Assembly (NCBI RefSeq): GCF_029227915.1
Contig: NC_079884.1
Location: 22,630,001 to 22,694,000, forward strand
Direction: 5' to 3'
DNA length: 64,000 nucleotides
From: Hydractinia symbiolongicarpus
Lineage: Eukaryota > Cnidaria > Hydrozoa > Anthoathecata > Hydractiniidae
The notes below the pieces were generated by a model that searched no databases, had not been told where the DNA came from, and saw nothing but the letters and a program-made list of their open reading frames with translations. The position numbers and the translations under genes were made by a program. Positions 35,501 through 47,770 of the stretch are shown one piece after another. Within the stretch, counting starts at the first letter, position 1, and each line of letters begins with the position of its first letter.

Positions 35501-38500
35501 TTGATCTGTCTGATATTTTTGTAGTACTTGTTGAAAAGCTGTGTAAAGGAAAAGAATAGGTTTATTATAATGTTGAGACATGTCCCTCTTCCTTTTAGCT
35601 GGCATTTATGGAAAAACGTTGCTTTATTGGTGATGATTTTTTCAGCAAGGTAAGACAATAAAATCTAGAACATACATTTTCCAACTGGTGTTTTTGTGAT
35701 CTTGAAATGCATTTAATGACCTGATTTGTTTGATATGCATTGGAAATATTTTTTGTAGGTTCTAGATAGTGTTGGTTTCTCTGCGATGACTCAAACACGC
35801 GGCCCACCTTATCGAGAAGTAGACATGTTTGATGAACTTATAGCAAATGCAAAGCCTTCTCAAGAGAAGAAAAGTGCTGGAGAACTTGTCCACGAATTAA
35901 TGCCTATAGTTGACCACTTGTGCCAAAATGTATGTTTTTTTATGAAAAGATTTAATTCACAGAAAATAACTTCAGCATTGTCATTATTGTTTCCTTTATG
36001 TTTATTATATTTTCGCTTTGCAGGAACCACGGTTTGATAATCCTGAAGCGAGTACTTTACCTGTGGCGAATCCAGAAGTTTTGTTAAAACCGTTAAGACA
36101 ATTTCCTTTTCTGAATGAAATTGAAATAAATAGTTTTTTGACAGCTAAAACCTCACAAGGAAAAATCTTCACTGCTCCTGTTATTCAACCACAACAAGTG
36201 CCGATAAACCAGTACGATCATCCTGGCAGCCATTATATAAACCAACGAAGATTAGAAGTAATTCAAGATTGTGTCCAGTATATTTATGACAGCAAAATAT
36301 CTGAAGCGAGAAAGGTAAGGGAGGGAGGCAAGCTTAAGTCTCTTGTATTGTTGTGGAAATTGATAATCTAAACATTCTATTTGTTTTCCTTCAGGCTTTA
36401 CCATCTGTATTGCGAGCTTTAAAGAGCAAAGGAGCACAGTATGCGTTGTGTAACGAGCTTGAATCTAGAGTAAAATTTGATAGTGCCATGTTAGATCATG
36501 ATCAATACCATTTAATTATTCGACTGCTTAATGCAGCACTGCAGGACGATAATACAGTGAACAGCACGAATATAGCTGTGAAAATCATACCATTAGCAGC
36601 TGCTTTTCATAGGAAACTTGGACCTAGTGCAATTCAGTTTGCTTATACCTCGATTCAAGAACATGCTGTGTGGAGTAATATTCAGTTTTGGGAAGAAGCG
36701 TTTTATTCAGAAGCTCAGAGACAGATTGTTGAGTTACATATTAAAGAAAAGCGTAAAAAAATGGCTGCTCTTGCAAAAGCAGAAGCGAAAAACAGTAAAG
36801 AGTCAAAAGATACTGTGAAAAAGACACAATCTGATGCAGAAGTAGAAGCGATCAGAAAAGCAGCTGAAAAAACTCTGAGTCCCGAGAAAACTAATCATCG
36901 CAATAGTATGTTGATAGCTCCCAGTACTCCTTCCTTTCGTAATCGTACTGCGACTGTTGGGAATGCACACTCCTCTCCTGAAGGAAAAAATACTGACACA
37001 AAAAACTCGCTTACGAAAGAAATTCCAGATGCTATGAAACTTGCAGCTGAACTTGTGAGTTTGTTTTTTTTTCATTGGCTTTCGCACTAGTGAATTTATT
37101 TAAAATTGTGATTGTTTGTTTGAGCAATGCCCAGAAAATCTTTATTTTGGTAACATGTTTAAGCCTAGAACGACTGATTACAAAAGCCATTCATGGTTAA
37201 ATCGTCTAAGGACTTAATTGTTATAAAAAAAAATGACCATGCTTTAGAAAGAGGATGAATTGAGCTACCCAGTGATTCGAAACATGAATCATCTAGCCCG
37301 TTTCCTTAGCCACTAATTGCAACCCAAATTTTAGAAAGCTAATGAATTCTCTGTCTTTTTTCGAAAAATGATGTCCAAGAACAACAAAGACTAATAGACC
37401 CTATTTTATATTCACAAAATTTAATTTCTGCTTAATTATCCTCCCTCAAAGCGGTGTATTATTGTTCTTTAGTTAAGTGAATATGACTCGAAAACTGAAA
37501 CAGAGAAACAGACTCTAATATACGAAGAAGAAAGTATAGTTTATAGCTTGACGATGTTGTTTGCGCAACGAATGATGTTTCTTCGTGTTCCGACGAATGC
37601 TTGTGTGGAAATGCGCAAGATACAACAGTTAAAACGACAGCAGTATGAACGGAGATTACAGCAGCAACAGCAACAACAACTTTCTGTTCCAGGTAAAAAA
37701 TCTGTCAGTATTTTATGGGACATTTGTTTTCGTTTTTACATTTTCTGTTTTATTGCTCTGTAGGAGAGAATTCTGGAACACCCACTGAGGATACTGTTTC
37801 TATAGCAACAAAACCGTCCAATAGCATCATGAACGACGCAGCCTCCACATTTATGGGTAAATCTTTAAACATGGAAAATTTTGCGCCAGTTGTTTTTGCT
37901 GAATTTATTTTAACATTTCAGCCATCAAATGTGATTTGTCAAATTGTTTAAAGATTAAAAAGTGTCTCAGAAAAATGGCTATTTATATTTTACATAATTT
38001 GTTGTTTTCACCTTCAGTTGGATCTTCAAATTTGTTGTGTTTTTTTTCGGGATTTTTGTGGTATTTATTATATCGCAAGATAATAAACTCCGTGCATATT
38101 TCTACGTGGAAACATTCTGGCCGTTTGTATATTTATATATATTTCGTTCTATTTCTTTATCCCATTCTTTAATGAAGTGATTGTAAATAATAATAACTTA
38201 TTTTTTAGGTGAAAGTGTGATGGGAGGAAGCAGCAGTGGGTGGGGCAGCCAGCACGATCTCGCCGATGGTGCATTTGATTTTGGCGAAAGCGTAAAGGAC
38301 ACTACGACCAAGTTTATTTTAAGATTTGTGGAACGAGTTTGTATCGAAGCTGGTGTGACGGCAGCTCATTTGAAATCACTGCAGACGAATATTCCAAGTA
38401 TGTCTGTTCAACTGGAAAAGTTTTTGTTTGATCAAGTTTCGAGTTGAACTATTTAACCTCGTTTTGAGGCTAAGCATATGTGTATGTACTACCTGTTATT

Positions 38501-41500
38501 GTTTAGTGTTGGTCGGCATGCATATTGAATCACTTGAGGAAGTGTACAGAGAAACAAAAGATGCTCCCACTCAAAAGGTATGCTCATCTTCTTATAGCTA
38601 TATACAGTTTTACATAAGCTTATTACAAATAAAACTTACCGCGTTCTGTTTTCTATATAGGCGAAAATCATGAAACCTGCGGTTCTTCCTGGTGAAAAAA
38701 CTCAATTCGATGGATTACGCTGTTACCTGATTTCAGACGGTCGCGAGTTGGGCGTGCGCACTGAAGAAAACATCATACGTCCGAACGACAGTTACGATGA
38801 TGAAATCAATGTAGGCGCTGACAATGGTGGACCGTGCTTGTTTCCAGCTGAGGGAGCCTTGTTTTTAACCAATTACAGAGTCGTATTCAAAGGAACACCT
38901 ATTGATCAATTTGGTAAGTACTTTGTGAGAGCTACATGCTTTTCGATCAATGTTGCGGCATTTCACTCCTTATTTTTTTCTTAAATAGCTTCTGAGATGA
39001 CAGTCACCCGTTCATTTCCGATTGGATCGTTAATTAAAGAAAAGAAAGTGACAGGCACGTTTACCGTTTATCCTTCTCAAATTGCAAATTCGTATTTACA
39101 GTTACGTTCAAGTACTATGCAGGTATGTGTGTTTTTCAATCACGACTTATCGTCGCCACTGGGAAACTTCCCTTCCAACATTAACTTTTTGCTGCCATTT
39201 TTACAGAAAGAATGCGGGTTTTGATATAAGAGACTGGTCGTTAGTCCCGTGGATAAGTTCACGGGTTCGCCCGTCCTTTATATATCTCATTTCGATTTGA
39301 AATTTCGCGCGCAAAAAAGAAAAAATGCGGATATTAATAAGTGGTGGCAATAAAACCATTACACAATCTGCGGGTTCGCCCACCAGTGAATTTACCTACT
39401 CTGTGAGGAATCCAAAGTATAGATGCGCGAAGCCATATTGAATAGACAAAGTACAGGTATTGATATAAGAGATTATTTATTTAACTACCGTAGATGATGA
39501 AGCTTGCTTTCGATGAAGAAGTGCTACCAGAAACAATTGACAACTTTAGAAAATCATTAGTGAAATCTCGCTGGCCACAGTCTGTGTACAACACGTTTGC
39601 TTTCAATTACAAGGCACCTCCAGTCTTGCAAAGAACTTTATCACAAAGACAACAATCTATAAGAAAAACACATAATACATTTACAAACGTTGTGAATTTG
39701 AAAAAGAAAGTAGGGCAGGGTTCTGTTAAAAAGAAGTCAGCACTTGCGGAAGATAATACCATACGAAAATACGAAGCAGTCAGTAAAGAAAATATCAATT
39801 CTGACGATGAGGATAAGAGTGATATGGAACAAGTGTTATTTGAACAAGAGCAACGCGGACCGGACCGTTTACGCGAATCAGCTTTATGCAAGGATTACGA
39901 AAGACTCGGACTAGGAGGAATTACGAAAATCTTATCGTCTCCGTGGAGACTGTCTATGGCGAACTTTCATTACTCTGTATGTAGAAGGTCAGTGGTAACT
40001 TCCCCGCTACTGAGCAAAGCTAACATGCGAGATTGCCATGTTTGTCTCATCCAAACCATTTGTAAACCCCATTTGAGTAATTCTACTCACGGATACCTTG
40101 TTTCGTGAAAAAATTTAGTTTTTTTCCCTGAGAATTTAAGATTTTAGCACAAACCGCGAAATTCGCAAAAATTTGTAATGTGTTGTTATTATTTTGATAA
40201 TTTGCATGTACAACAAACCATCTTTTGTTGAGAAGGAATATATTGAGTTGTGTTTGAGGTGCAACTATGTTGTTTACAGTTATTGTGATTATGTTCCTTT
40301 TCTCTTCACAGTTACCCCGCCATCGTTGTTGTACCGTCTCCTATCAAAGATGACGTCCTACTAAAAGTGGCGAAAAATCACAGACTAAGTCGATTTCCTG
40401 TAGCCGTTTGGCGACATCGGAAAACAAAGGGAACCCTACTTCGATCTGGAACTATTAATAAAAGTTTATTAACCGCAGTGTTAAAAACTGGACTGGGTGG
40501 ACAACAAACGCAAGGCTATCATAGTTCGAATATAACAGATGACGAGAAATTCTTCACCGAGATTGGTATGCTAAAGTTACTGAACCTTAACTAAAACTTT
40601 TTCATACAAAATCACTCGTTTTGTCAAATCCTCGAGCTGTTTTCTTGCTTCGTAGATATCTTCCTTGTTACATGGATAGCCCGTATTCCTGAGAGACTAA
40701 GAAATAGACCTTATTTTTGTCCAAACACCCTCGATAATTTGAAAACACAGGCCATATTGTACTATTTTAAATTTTTCGCCACGGATAGTTTAACTCTTAG
40801 TCCCTTAGGGATACGAGATGTCGATGTACTTGAAGAGAAAACAGCTTTATCCTTTTTCAATCACTTTCTGTATTAAACCAACTTTTTTGTGTCCAACATT
40901 TCAGTGAGTGCAACCCACTTGTACACATTAAAAGGAAAACATCAAACTGTTAGCGCGGGTGCCGCTCCATCGATGAAAGCCATGTCGGACGATTTTGCTA
41001 GCCTGTTTGACGGAGCTGAGCAAAGTAGACATATAGCTAGTGACATGGATGAAGTAAAAAAATGGGAGCCCGCTCATTTGTACATATTCACCGACAAAGC
41101 GTCGTCAAAGGTAAGATAGTTTTTTTTAGCTTGTACGCGCCAAAATATGCGTTCTGAATGATTTTAGTGTACTAACTAATATCGTATTTGCTAGGGTACC
41201 AAAATGGAATCGTCAAACAGGGTTGTGGTGGTTAACGTAGAGGTAGGTATTATCCAAGGCGATGTTTTTTTTGTCAACAAATTTGAAGTGACTGCTTGAA
41301 CTTCTATATTTTTTCAGATTCACGATGTGACACAAGTTAAAGCAAGTTTTTCGAAACTGGTTAAAGTGTGCTGTCCAAGTAGTTCAAACATTGAGAAAAG
41401 TTTCTTTAGTCTCTTCGAAGAGTCAAAATGGCTATCACAGGTATATGTTGACCGTTTTCCCAACATTTTCAAATATCCTTCATATTTTTAAAATTTTTCA

Positions 41501-44500
41501 TGGTATGATGATGAACTGGAAAATAAAACAGAACACATGTTTTGTTATAGCGCGACGCTTTCGATTTGCTAAAAATATAGTCATACTAGTCGGTGGTCCG
41601 TGAAAATCCACGGGTTCGCCAGTCTATTGTATACCTCATTGCGTGCGTTTCGCTACTCGCAGTACCATTTTACGTGGCAGACAGACATATAACTGTATGA
41701 ATAAAAAGTAATGTTGAAGTGAAAATTTTTTCCCAGTAAGGAATTGTGAAAATAAAAGAAAAAGTTTTAGCTTTTCAAACGTAAAATATGCTCTTGAAAA
41801 AAACATGTAATCACGCTATATATTTATTTTTGTTTTGCTTCGTAGATATCTTCCTTGCTACAAGTAGCTTGCTCTATCGTCAACCTCATTGACATTCAAG
41901 GCTCGTCGTGTTTGGTATCGTTCGGTGATGGATCCGAAGTGACGTCACAGGTTGGTATTTCTATATCGGCTATTTTGTACTCTTGGAAAAAATATAAAAT
42001 TAACAATCCAAGGAATGGCGAGAGGGGCGAGGAGAACGATTATGCGGTTAGCAACTTTAATTCAAATTAGTGACTCTTTTTAATGATATTTTTTTTATTT
42101 TGTATATTTAGGTTATAAGTTTAGTCCAGCTTCTGTCTGATCCTTACTATCGCACTATTGATGGCTTTAAAGTATTAATCGAAAAAGATTGGTTGGCATT
42201 TGGTTATCGTTTTTCGCACCGTGGTAATCACGTGTTACCTCAAACGGCTATTGCACCATTCTTTTTGCAGTTCTTAGACTGCGTACATCAGGTAGGCATA
42301 TAGTTTTAAACCCACGGCCTCTCGCTTGCCGGGCGATTGCTCTACCGACTTCGCTAGACATCCGTTGCTATCTCCCTAACACATGCAGTAGACGAGGTGA
42401 GGGGCCTACCTCCTTTTGACATAACACGAGCTTTCGATGTACCTTTGAATTGACAAGATGCAGTTTTACCAACAACCTCGCACATGTTTCGTTCCTATAA
42501 TATAAACTGTAAAATATTTTCCTGATTCTATTGTATTTTTGTGTTGTTTTTTTTTTGTTTCTAAAGATCTTGCTGCAGTTCCCACACGCATTCGAATTCA
42601 ACAACTACCTTCTCAAATTCATGGCTTATCACCAGACCTCTATGAGATTCAACACGTTCTTTCTTGATTCTGAACATGAAAGATACCAACATGGTTGGTT
42701 CCCAGACTCCGAAGCACCAAAGGAAGACATCAAAACGAAAACTGCAGATTTCCAAAACAAAACAAAACAGGGGGCGTTAAACTTTCCGCGCCAGAAGAAG
42801 GATGGTAGCTTAAAAGCCGAGCAACTAGCGCAGCAACATCAAGAACAAAAGAAAAAAAAATCTACAAGTGTATCTTTGTGGGACCACCTAAAAATGCAAG
42901 CTGCCAGAGTTACTCTGTTTCAAAGTTTCAGTTACCATCCCGATTTAAACAAGGTTTGTCTTCTTTCGGTGTTTGTTTACTTCATCGTTCTGGCAGGTTC
43001 TTATCTCTTTGAAATGAATTTTAGAATGTTCTTCGACCATTTTGCAACGTCTCGAACTTGGAAATATGGGATTACTATACCTCTGAGAATCTCTACACCG
43101 GTCCAATATACGATCTTGAACTGTTCGCGGATCTGGAATTGGCTAATGTTAGCAACGAAGGAGGTGTTACTGCTAATCCTGATATAGACCGCGAAGACTT
43201 CCAAACTTGCTTGAATGGTTGCTATGGCAACACGCAAGATATACCACGTGACGAAGCGACGTATTTGTTGAACGAGTTAAACAGATTAAAAGAGGAGCTG
43301 GACCAAAAGACGCAACACTGGACTGCGACGTGGGATGATTTAAAAATAAAAGATGTTTTAAAAAGACAGACACGCATGGTACGAATTTACTGTGTAATGA
43401 ATAATTTACTGTCCGTTTAGATTAACTGCTTATTACTTTTGTTGACTCTTTTGTTATGCACTTTCTACAGCAGTGGCACTTGTATTGGGAGAAAGATAGG
43501 CGTATGGCTGTTCATAAACGTACCACGATTGATATGGTAACCAAGGTAAGTGTGAACATTGTTATAAGACAAGTTATGTTGTTTATAAACGTACCTCGGT
43601 TAATGTTGAACATACCACGATTGATGATTGAAGGAAGTGTGAATAAGGTTTTGTGAAGTGTCTCTTGTGGTAAGTCATTTTTTTGTAATTTTTTATTTTT
43701 TAGGGAAAAGTCACTGAGAATAATCAAGTCAGAAGTGAATTTGGATTCGAGTACCCACACACTTTTGTTAATCATAGTTATATACGCGCGAATATATGCA
43801 ACTACTGTTTGCAAAGCATCACGGGCTATCATGGCGGTATGTTCGAACTGTTTTTAACGCATGTTGGTTTTTGTGTGAGAGCGAATAAAACCTGAACACT
43901 TTTTGTCTTTGTTAGTCAAAAATAAACATGCCAATTAATATGAGAACGGCTATTGAAAAATATGATTTTAATGTTTTTTCCCCAGGTTTGCAGTGTACGC
44001 AATGTGGCTTCAATGTCCACGAAAAATGTCAATCCATGGTGCCTGCGCAATGTCCGAAACACATTAGTTTAAACGACCAACCTGCTCAGCAGTTATCACT
44101 CAGCAATCATAGTCTGCCCGGGGTAAACAGCTTTTCGCATTCTTTTATTTATTTGTCGCGAGATGTGTTTGTAGATGTTATATTAATTTCTGTTACTATT
44201 TCAGATGGAACGATCGAACCAACGTAATTTTAAAGGAACGTTGTATAAACGAGGCCATCTATTACGTCAATGGAAGGCGCGTTGGTTTGTTCTCGATGCG
44301 CAAAGAAACCATTTAACTTATTACGACTCCGAAGAAGATACGCAATTACAAGGCTACATCGACCTGGGTGAGCTAAGGGCGTGTCGAATGGTCAATCCGC
44401 CGCCACATGCGCCCAAATGGGCGGACCGCCGTTCTTTTTTCGAGGTTTGTTGACTTACTTACACAGTGAACCTCCTTAAAGCGGACACTTGCGGGACAAA

Positions 44501-44940
44501 TAAAATTTGATCTGCTTCAAAGGGGTTGGGTCTGGGACACTTCCACATGTTCAGTAATGTTGTTTTGCGTTTTGCAAACTCTCCACAGACTTTTCATTGT
44601 CTAACAAAAGCAATATTGCTGGATTGGTCAAGAGGAAATTATTCACTCCATAAAATGAAAACTGCTATTTCAACTAACATCACTGGTAGTGTTCAGAAGA
44701 ATTGTCTGTTAATACTCGCTTTATAGAAATGGATTTCAGTTGAGGTGTTCACGCGGGCTGGCAAAAAGTGTCTGTTTTAGAGAGATTACGCTGTATGTAA
44801 AAAAATTGTCGGGATTATTTTGAATATCATTTTGGTTTTGCTTTTAGCTGGAAACGACGAAACGATGTTACTATTTACTTGCTCCGAAATCCGACACGGC
44901 GAGCGAATGGCTGGAACGGCTTAACGCATTAAACGCCTGA
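29562..44940 (+). CDS. SBF2: SET-binding factor (MTMR5/MTMR13), DENN-GRAM-pseudophosphatase-C1-PH
   Basis: 33 exons join in frame to 2036 residues: 29562-29619, 33376-33464, 33555-33788, 33878-34100, 34273-34405, 34512-34620, 34745-34858, 35074-35148, 35268-35381, 35599-35649, 35759-35929, 36024-36314, 36395-37054, 37473-37692, 37764-37856, 38209-38397, 38507-38577, 38661-38913, 38989-39122, 39494-39987, 40312-40565, 40905-41110, 41195-41242, 41318-41440, 41846-41950, 42112-42291, 42567-42953, 43025-43378, 43471-43545, 43704-43836, 43986-44122, 44205-44444, 44848-44940. DENN tripartite domain about 1-455 (starts MTRLADYF); SBF2 domain 458-774; polyQ near 840; GRAM about 966-1130; myotubularin-like about 1240-1770; C1 about 1855-1903; PH 1932-2034. 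The phosphatase loop reads [10 protein letters not shown]: both Cys and Arg of CX5R are replaced, so it is catalytically dead, as in SBF1/SBF2. The family activates Rab21/Rab28-type GTPases and partners active MTMR2. The paralogue (SBF1 or SBF2) cannot be told. Confidence 0.95.
30639..30860 (+). repeat. GATA-tailed SINE, degenerate copy 4 (reversed)
   Basis: Read on the plus strand it follows the same order as the minus strand of copy 1: a tRNA-like head (GCGCAATAGGTAGGGGATTT...GGGTTTAGTTCC), GGTGAGTAAATGTTACCAT, then CAGTCATGTGAGAAATGAGG and CACAATGTG. Divergence is high and the tail is lost. It lies in SBF intron 1. Confidence 0.55.
31540..31665. repeat. CACGGGTTCGCC-type dispersed repeat, copy 1
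   Basis: It contains GTTAGCCTGTAGAAAAATTCACGGGTTCACCCGTCC (about 31543-31578) and ends with GACAGGCAGACGTATACGGG (about 31636-31655). Similar blocks occur at about 39226-39290 and 41578-41700, and the distal block occurs inverted at about 30363-30388. No coding capacity is seen. Confidence 0.6.
32996..33170. repeat. Dispersed repeat, copy B
   Basis: It matches 5143-5340 (same strand) over GTTGTGAAATACATG, ACACCTA, TGCCATGCTGCT and ATTACCAAAAGCAAATCATT, followed by a weaker match through CTCCAG. It lies in SBF intron 1. Confidence 0.6.
39226..39375. repeat. CACGGGTTCGCC-type dispersed repeat, copy 2
   Basis: It contains GACTGGTCGTTAGTCCCGTGG followed by TTCACGGGTTCGCCCGTCC, and a second related block near 39370 (GCGGGTTCGCCCACC). 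It lies in the intron between the two GRAM-region exons of SBF. Confidence 0.6.
41578..41700. repeat. CACGGGTTCGCC-type dispersed repeat, copy 3
   Basis: It contains ACTAGTCGGTGGTCCGTG, CCACGGGTTCGCCAGTC, and a distal TGGCAGACAGACATATAAC block, in the same order as the copy at 31540. It lies in SBF intron 24. Confidence 0.6.
42305..42420 (-). repeat. tRNA-like SINE head in SBF intron 26
   Basis: On the minus strand GTCTAGCGAAGTCGGTAGAGC resembles a tRNA A-box region, and GGCCGTGGGTTTAAAAC resembles a B-box region, about 30 bp apart. Acceptor-stem pairing was not found, so this is a tRNA-derived repeat rather than a tRNA gene. The body and tail are not clear. Confidence 0.5.
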
Positions 44941-47770
44941 GAAAAAATATCAGATTGTACACATATATCCAAATATATATTTATTCGCTATAACACACTT
45001 TAAGGCGACCGGCTGGACGCCGCGTTGATTAATCTTCATCGGAAGTAGATTACGACAATAACGTCTGCAATTAAGCCGACAACGCCAAATGTCGGTGAGG
45101 CTGACACTTTTAAATATATCGAATGCTTTTTTATTTATGTAATATTAAGAAGTTTTATTTGTAACATGGGTGAATGAGGCTGTTGTTTTTAATTCAATAC
45201 GTGAGTTAATAAAATATATGCTCTTTTACCTTCAAAGTGTATTTATGATCTGTGAAGGAGATAAAATTAACATTTATTATTATTATTAATATGAATATGT
45301 AAATCATTTTTGTAGAGCTGTGGAAATATTTTTCTAGGAGTAGTTGATTTTTCTAGTTATGCTATATTTAAAAAATCTCATTTTTGGGGGGTAAAATTCT
45401 TAAGTGTTTCTTCAATAAATTCTTATAACCAACACGCCACCAACAAAGTCGATATTTGTTAATGTTGCAATCTCGTTGTCTTGAAAATGGTAGATCGAGT
45501 TAAAATATTTTTTTTTAATATTCAACATTGAAGTTTTTATCAAATTCCGTAGTCATTGTATGTCTGGAAAAAGTGAAAATTTGTTTTGTGTAATGTTTTC
45601 TTTCTTTTCCTGACCATTCGTTAATGTGTAAATGCTTGATTAAGAGCCCCGACGCTTATTTAAATTTTTTGATTTAGGTTTGCATGGAGAAATTAAGTGT
45701 TCTTAAAAGCGAACTGCTTAAAGGAGAAGCTTGAGCATTTTGACATGAAAGTTTATGTAGATTATTTTCAGAACAAAAAATTGTTTTGAGTAAACAGTTG
45801 GGTTTAAATAACGGCCCCTTGGCGCTTATTCGGGAGGGGCGCTTATAAAAGAAATTACTGAAAAATTACCGCTTTTTCGTTGCGCAAAACTTGTACGAAT
45901 AAGTTATACCTTATCAGGGAAAAAATTCGGGGAAAAGTGACTAATTTTTGCAAGTGACTTAATTTTCCTCCGACCAAATTTTCCCCCGATTATTTTTTCC
46001 TCGACTAATACATTTCCCCGATTTTTTTATACCCGACTAAGAATTTACCCTTTTTTTTACCCTATTTTTTTTCTCATTGTTACCACCCTAATAAATTACA
46101 AGGAAGATTACAAAAAAAATCGGATACATAAAAAAAACCTTAGATATGATGGATGACTTTATGAACACCCTTTACGATTGCAAGAAAATCAGGAAGAGGA
46201 TGACAGTGACACAGATGCTGACTTTACAATTAGTGCTAAAAACGACATAATTGTTTTGGACTAGATTTTTGTACTTATTCTTGTAGTTATTTTGTAAGAA
46301 AAATGTACATAAAAAAATACATAAAAAAATTGATTAAAATTCCCTTTTGAGGTTATCTACAGGAATATCAAAAATTAATAATGGAAAAGTGACTTATTTT
46401 TTTATTTGCTTAGGTTTTTCAGTCGTTAGGTTATGGAAACTGTTATGCTGGCGCACTTTTGTTCGCGTTTTACCTTTTTACCAAAGTCTACACATGATCC
46501 AACCTCATCCCCAGGACCTCTTTTCGCTTTTTTGATATCGGCCGATATCAGAAAAACGAAAAGAGGTCCTGGGGACGAGGTTGCACATGATCCTTTCCCG
46601 TGAGACATTTTACAGGTGGTGAGTATTTATTTTTTTGGAAGTCAATTTAGACCCGTCTTTGACACTTTACGGAGTAAAGCAACACATACTTTTCATCCTT
46701 CTTCAAATTCTATGCAACAGAACAAATAGTTTTTTATATTCAACTTGTACAGGGAGAGTACATAAAAGTAATGTTTTTTTGTTTTACTTCCTGAAAAAAA
46801 CAGACTTTAAATTTCAGAATGGCAAATAACAGTTTTGAACGTTAGTTGTCCACCACATGTTACTTTAAAATAGAATCGCGAAATTTTTGTAAAAACTTTC
46901 GCGAAATTGCCGATCTTGGATTTTTCGCAAGAATCAACTTTCTCGAATTCATATGTATAACAGAAAAATTCACTACAAATTTTTTACTTTTAAAGAAAGC
47001 GCGAATGTAAGTAAACTTTTGCAATTTAGGCCAAAACTTGCAAATATTTCTACCTCTAATATATTTATTTTTATTTTTTATTTAAAAATATTTTATACAG
47101 GATGAGGACTTCAGTAATTTGCAAATATATACATAAATACAAAAAAACTGCTATCAATGTCCGTCCTGTCTGAGAATAAAAATGGAAAAAAGCAGTAAAA
47201 ACAGTAAAAATATACAAGGCTGGCAAAGAAAATATCTATAAGTGAATTACTTAAAGGATCGAGATTCCGATGATAGAGGTGGGAGCTATGATACAGGCCA
47301 TACCAGATGAGTTGGGAAACGAATAAAACTAGAACTGACTTAAACTGATTTTCGTCATTTATGCTAAAAACATGTTTCATCATCTCATTTTCTATGTTAA
47401 AGTACCACAAAAATTTCAAATCGTGCCTAGCCAAGGCGAAATAATAATTTAATTTTACTTTCATTTATGATAGAACAACATGTCCCCCAAGCAAAATCTG
47501 CAGTCATTAGTCGTTGTACGTCTGTCGTAGCAAATGCAACGTTTACTCACAAAAAGTAGAATCAATGAAAGCGTTAAAAATCGTTGCACGAGATTTTAAA
47601 CTTTTAATCGGCATCCAAACCAAACAGGTGCGCATTTCGCAGTATTTTATGGCAAAATTCTAAGCAAAGTTCGTGTACAAAAAGTTGTTAGACCTCATGG
47701 GTATGGAATCACGTGATAATTAAACCCGGTAAAGTGCTTTTGCATTTACTACGTGACCTAACAGCAGTAG
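44941..47770. other. Intergenic region SBF to sulfotransferase (convergent)
   Basis: AATAAA at 45208-45213 probably ends the SBF transcript. The region also holds an 84-bp palindromic mini-element (46500-46583) and A/T-rich sequence. An open frame of 117 codons on the minus strand (47464-47111) has a composition like non-coding DNA and no recognisable motif, so I do not call it. A short acidic reading near 46190-46263 (plus) ending in a stop may be a transposon relic. Confidence 0.5.
46500..46583. mobile_element. 84-bp palindromic mini-MITE with 9-bp target duplication
   Basis: The element runs from CAACCTCATCCCCAGGACCT to its near-exact complement, with the self-complementary centre GATATCGGCCGATATC. 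The direct repeat CACATGATC lies on both sides (46491-46499 and 46584-46592). The arms match over about 32 bp with few mismatches. The 9-bp duplication is as expected of Mutator-type insertion. Confidence 0.9.

Noticed and set aside
42305-42365. Possible tRNA gene (minus strand)
   Set aside because: It has tRNA-like boxes but the T-arm is degenerate and no acceptor stem pairs. It is called as a SINE-type repeat.
47111-47464. 117-codon minus-strand ORF downstream of the sulfotransferase
   Set aside because: It is rich in F, Y, L and N as expected of translated AT-rich DNA, with no motif, splice context or family resemblance.
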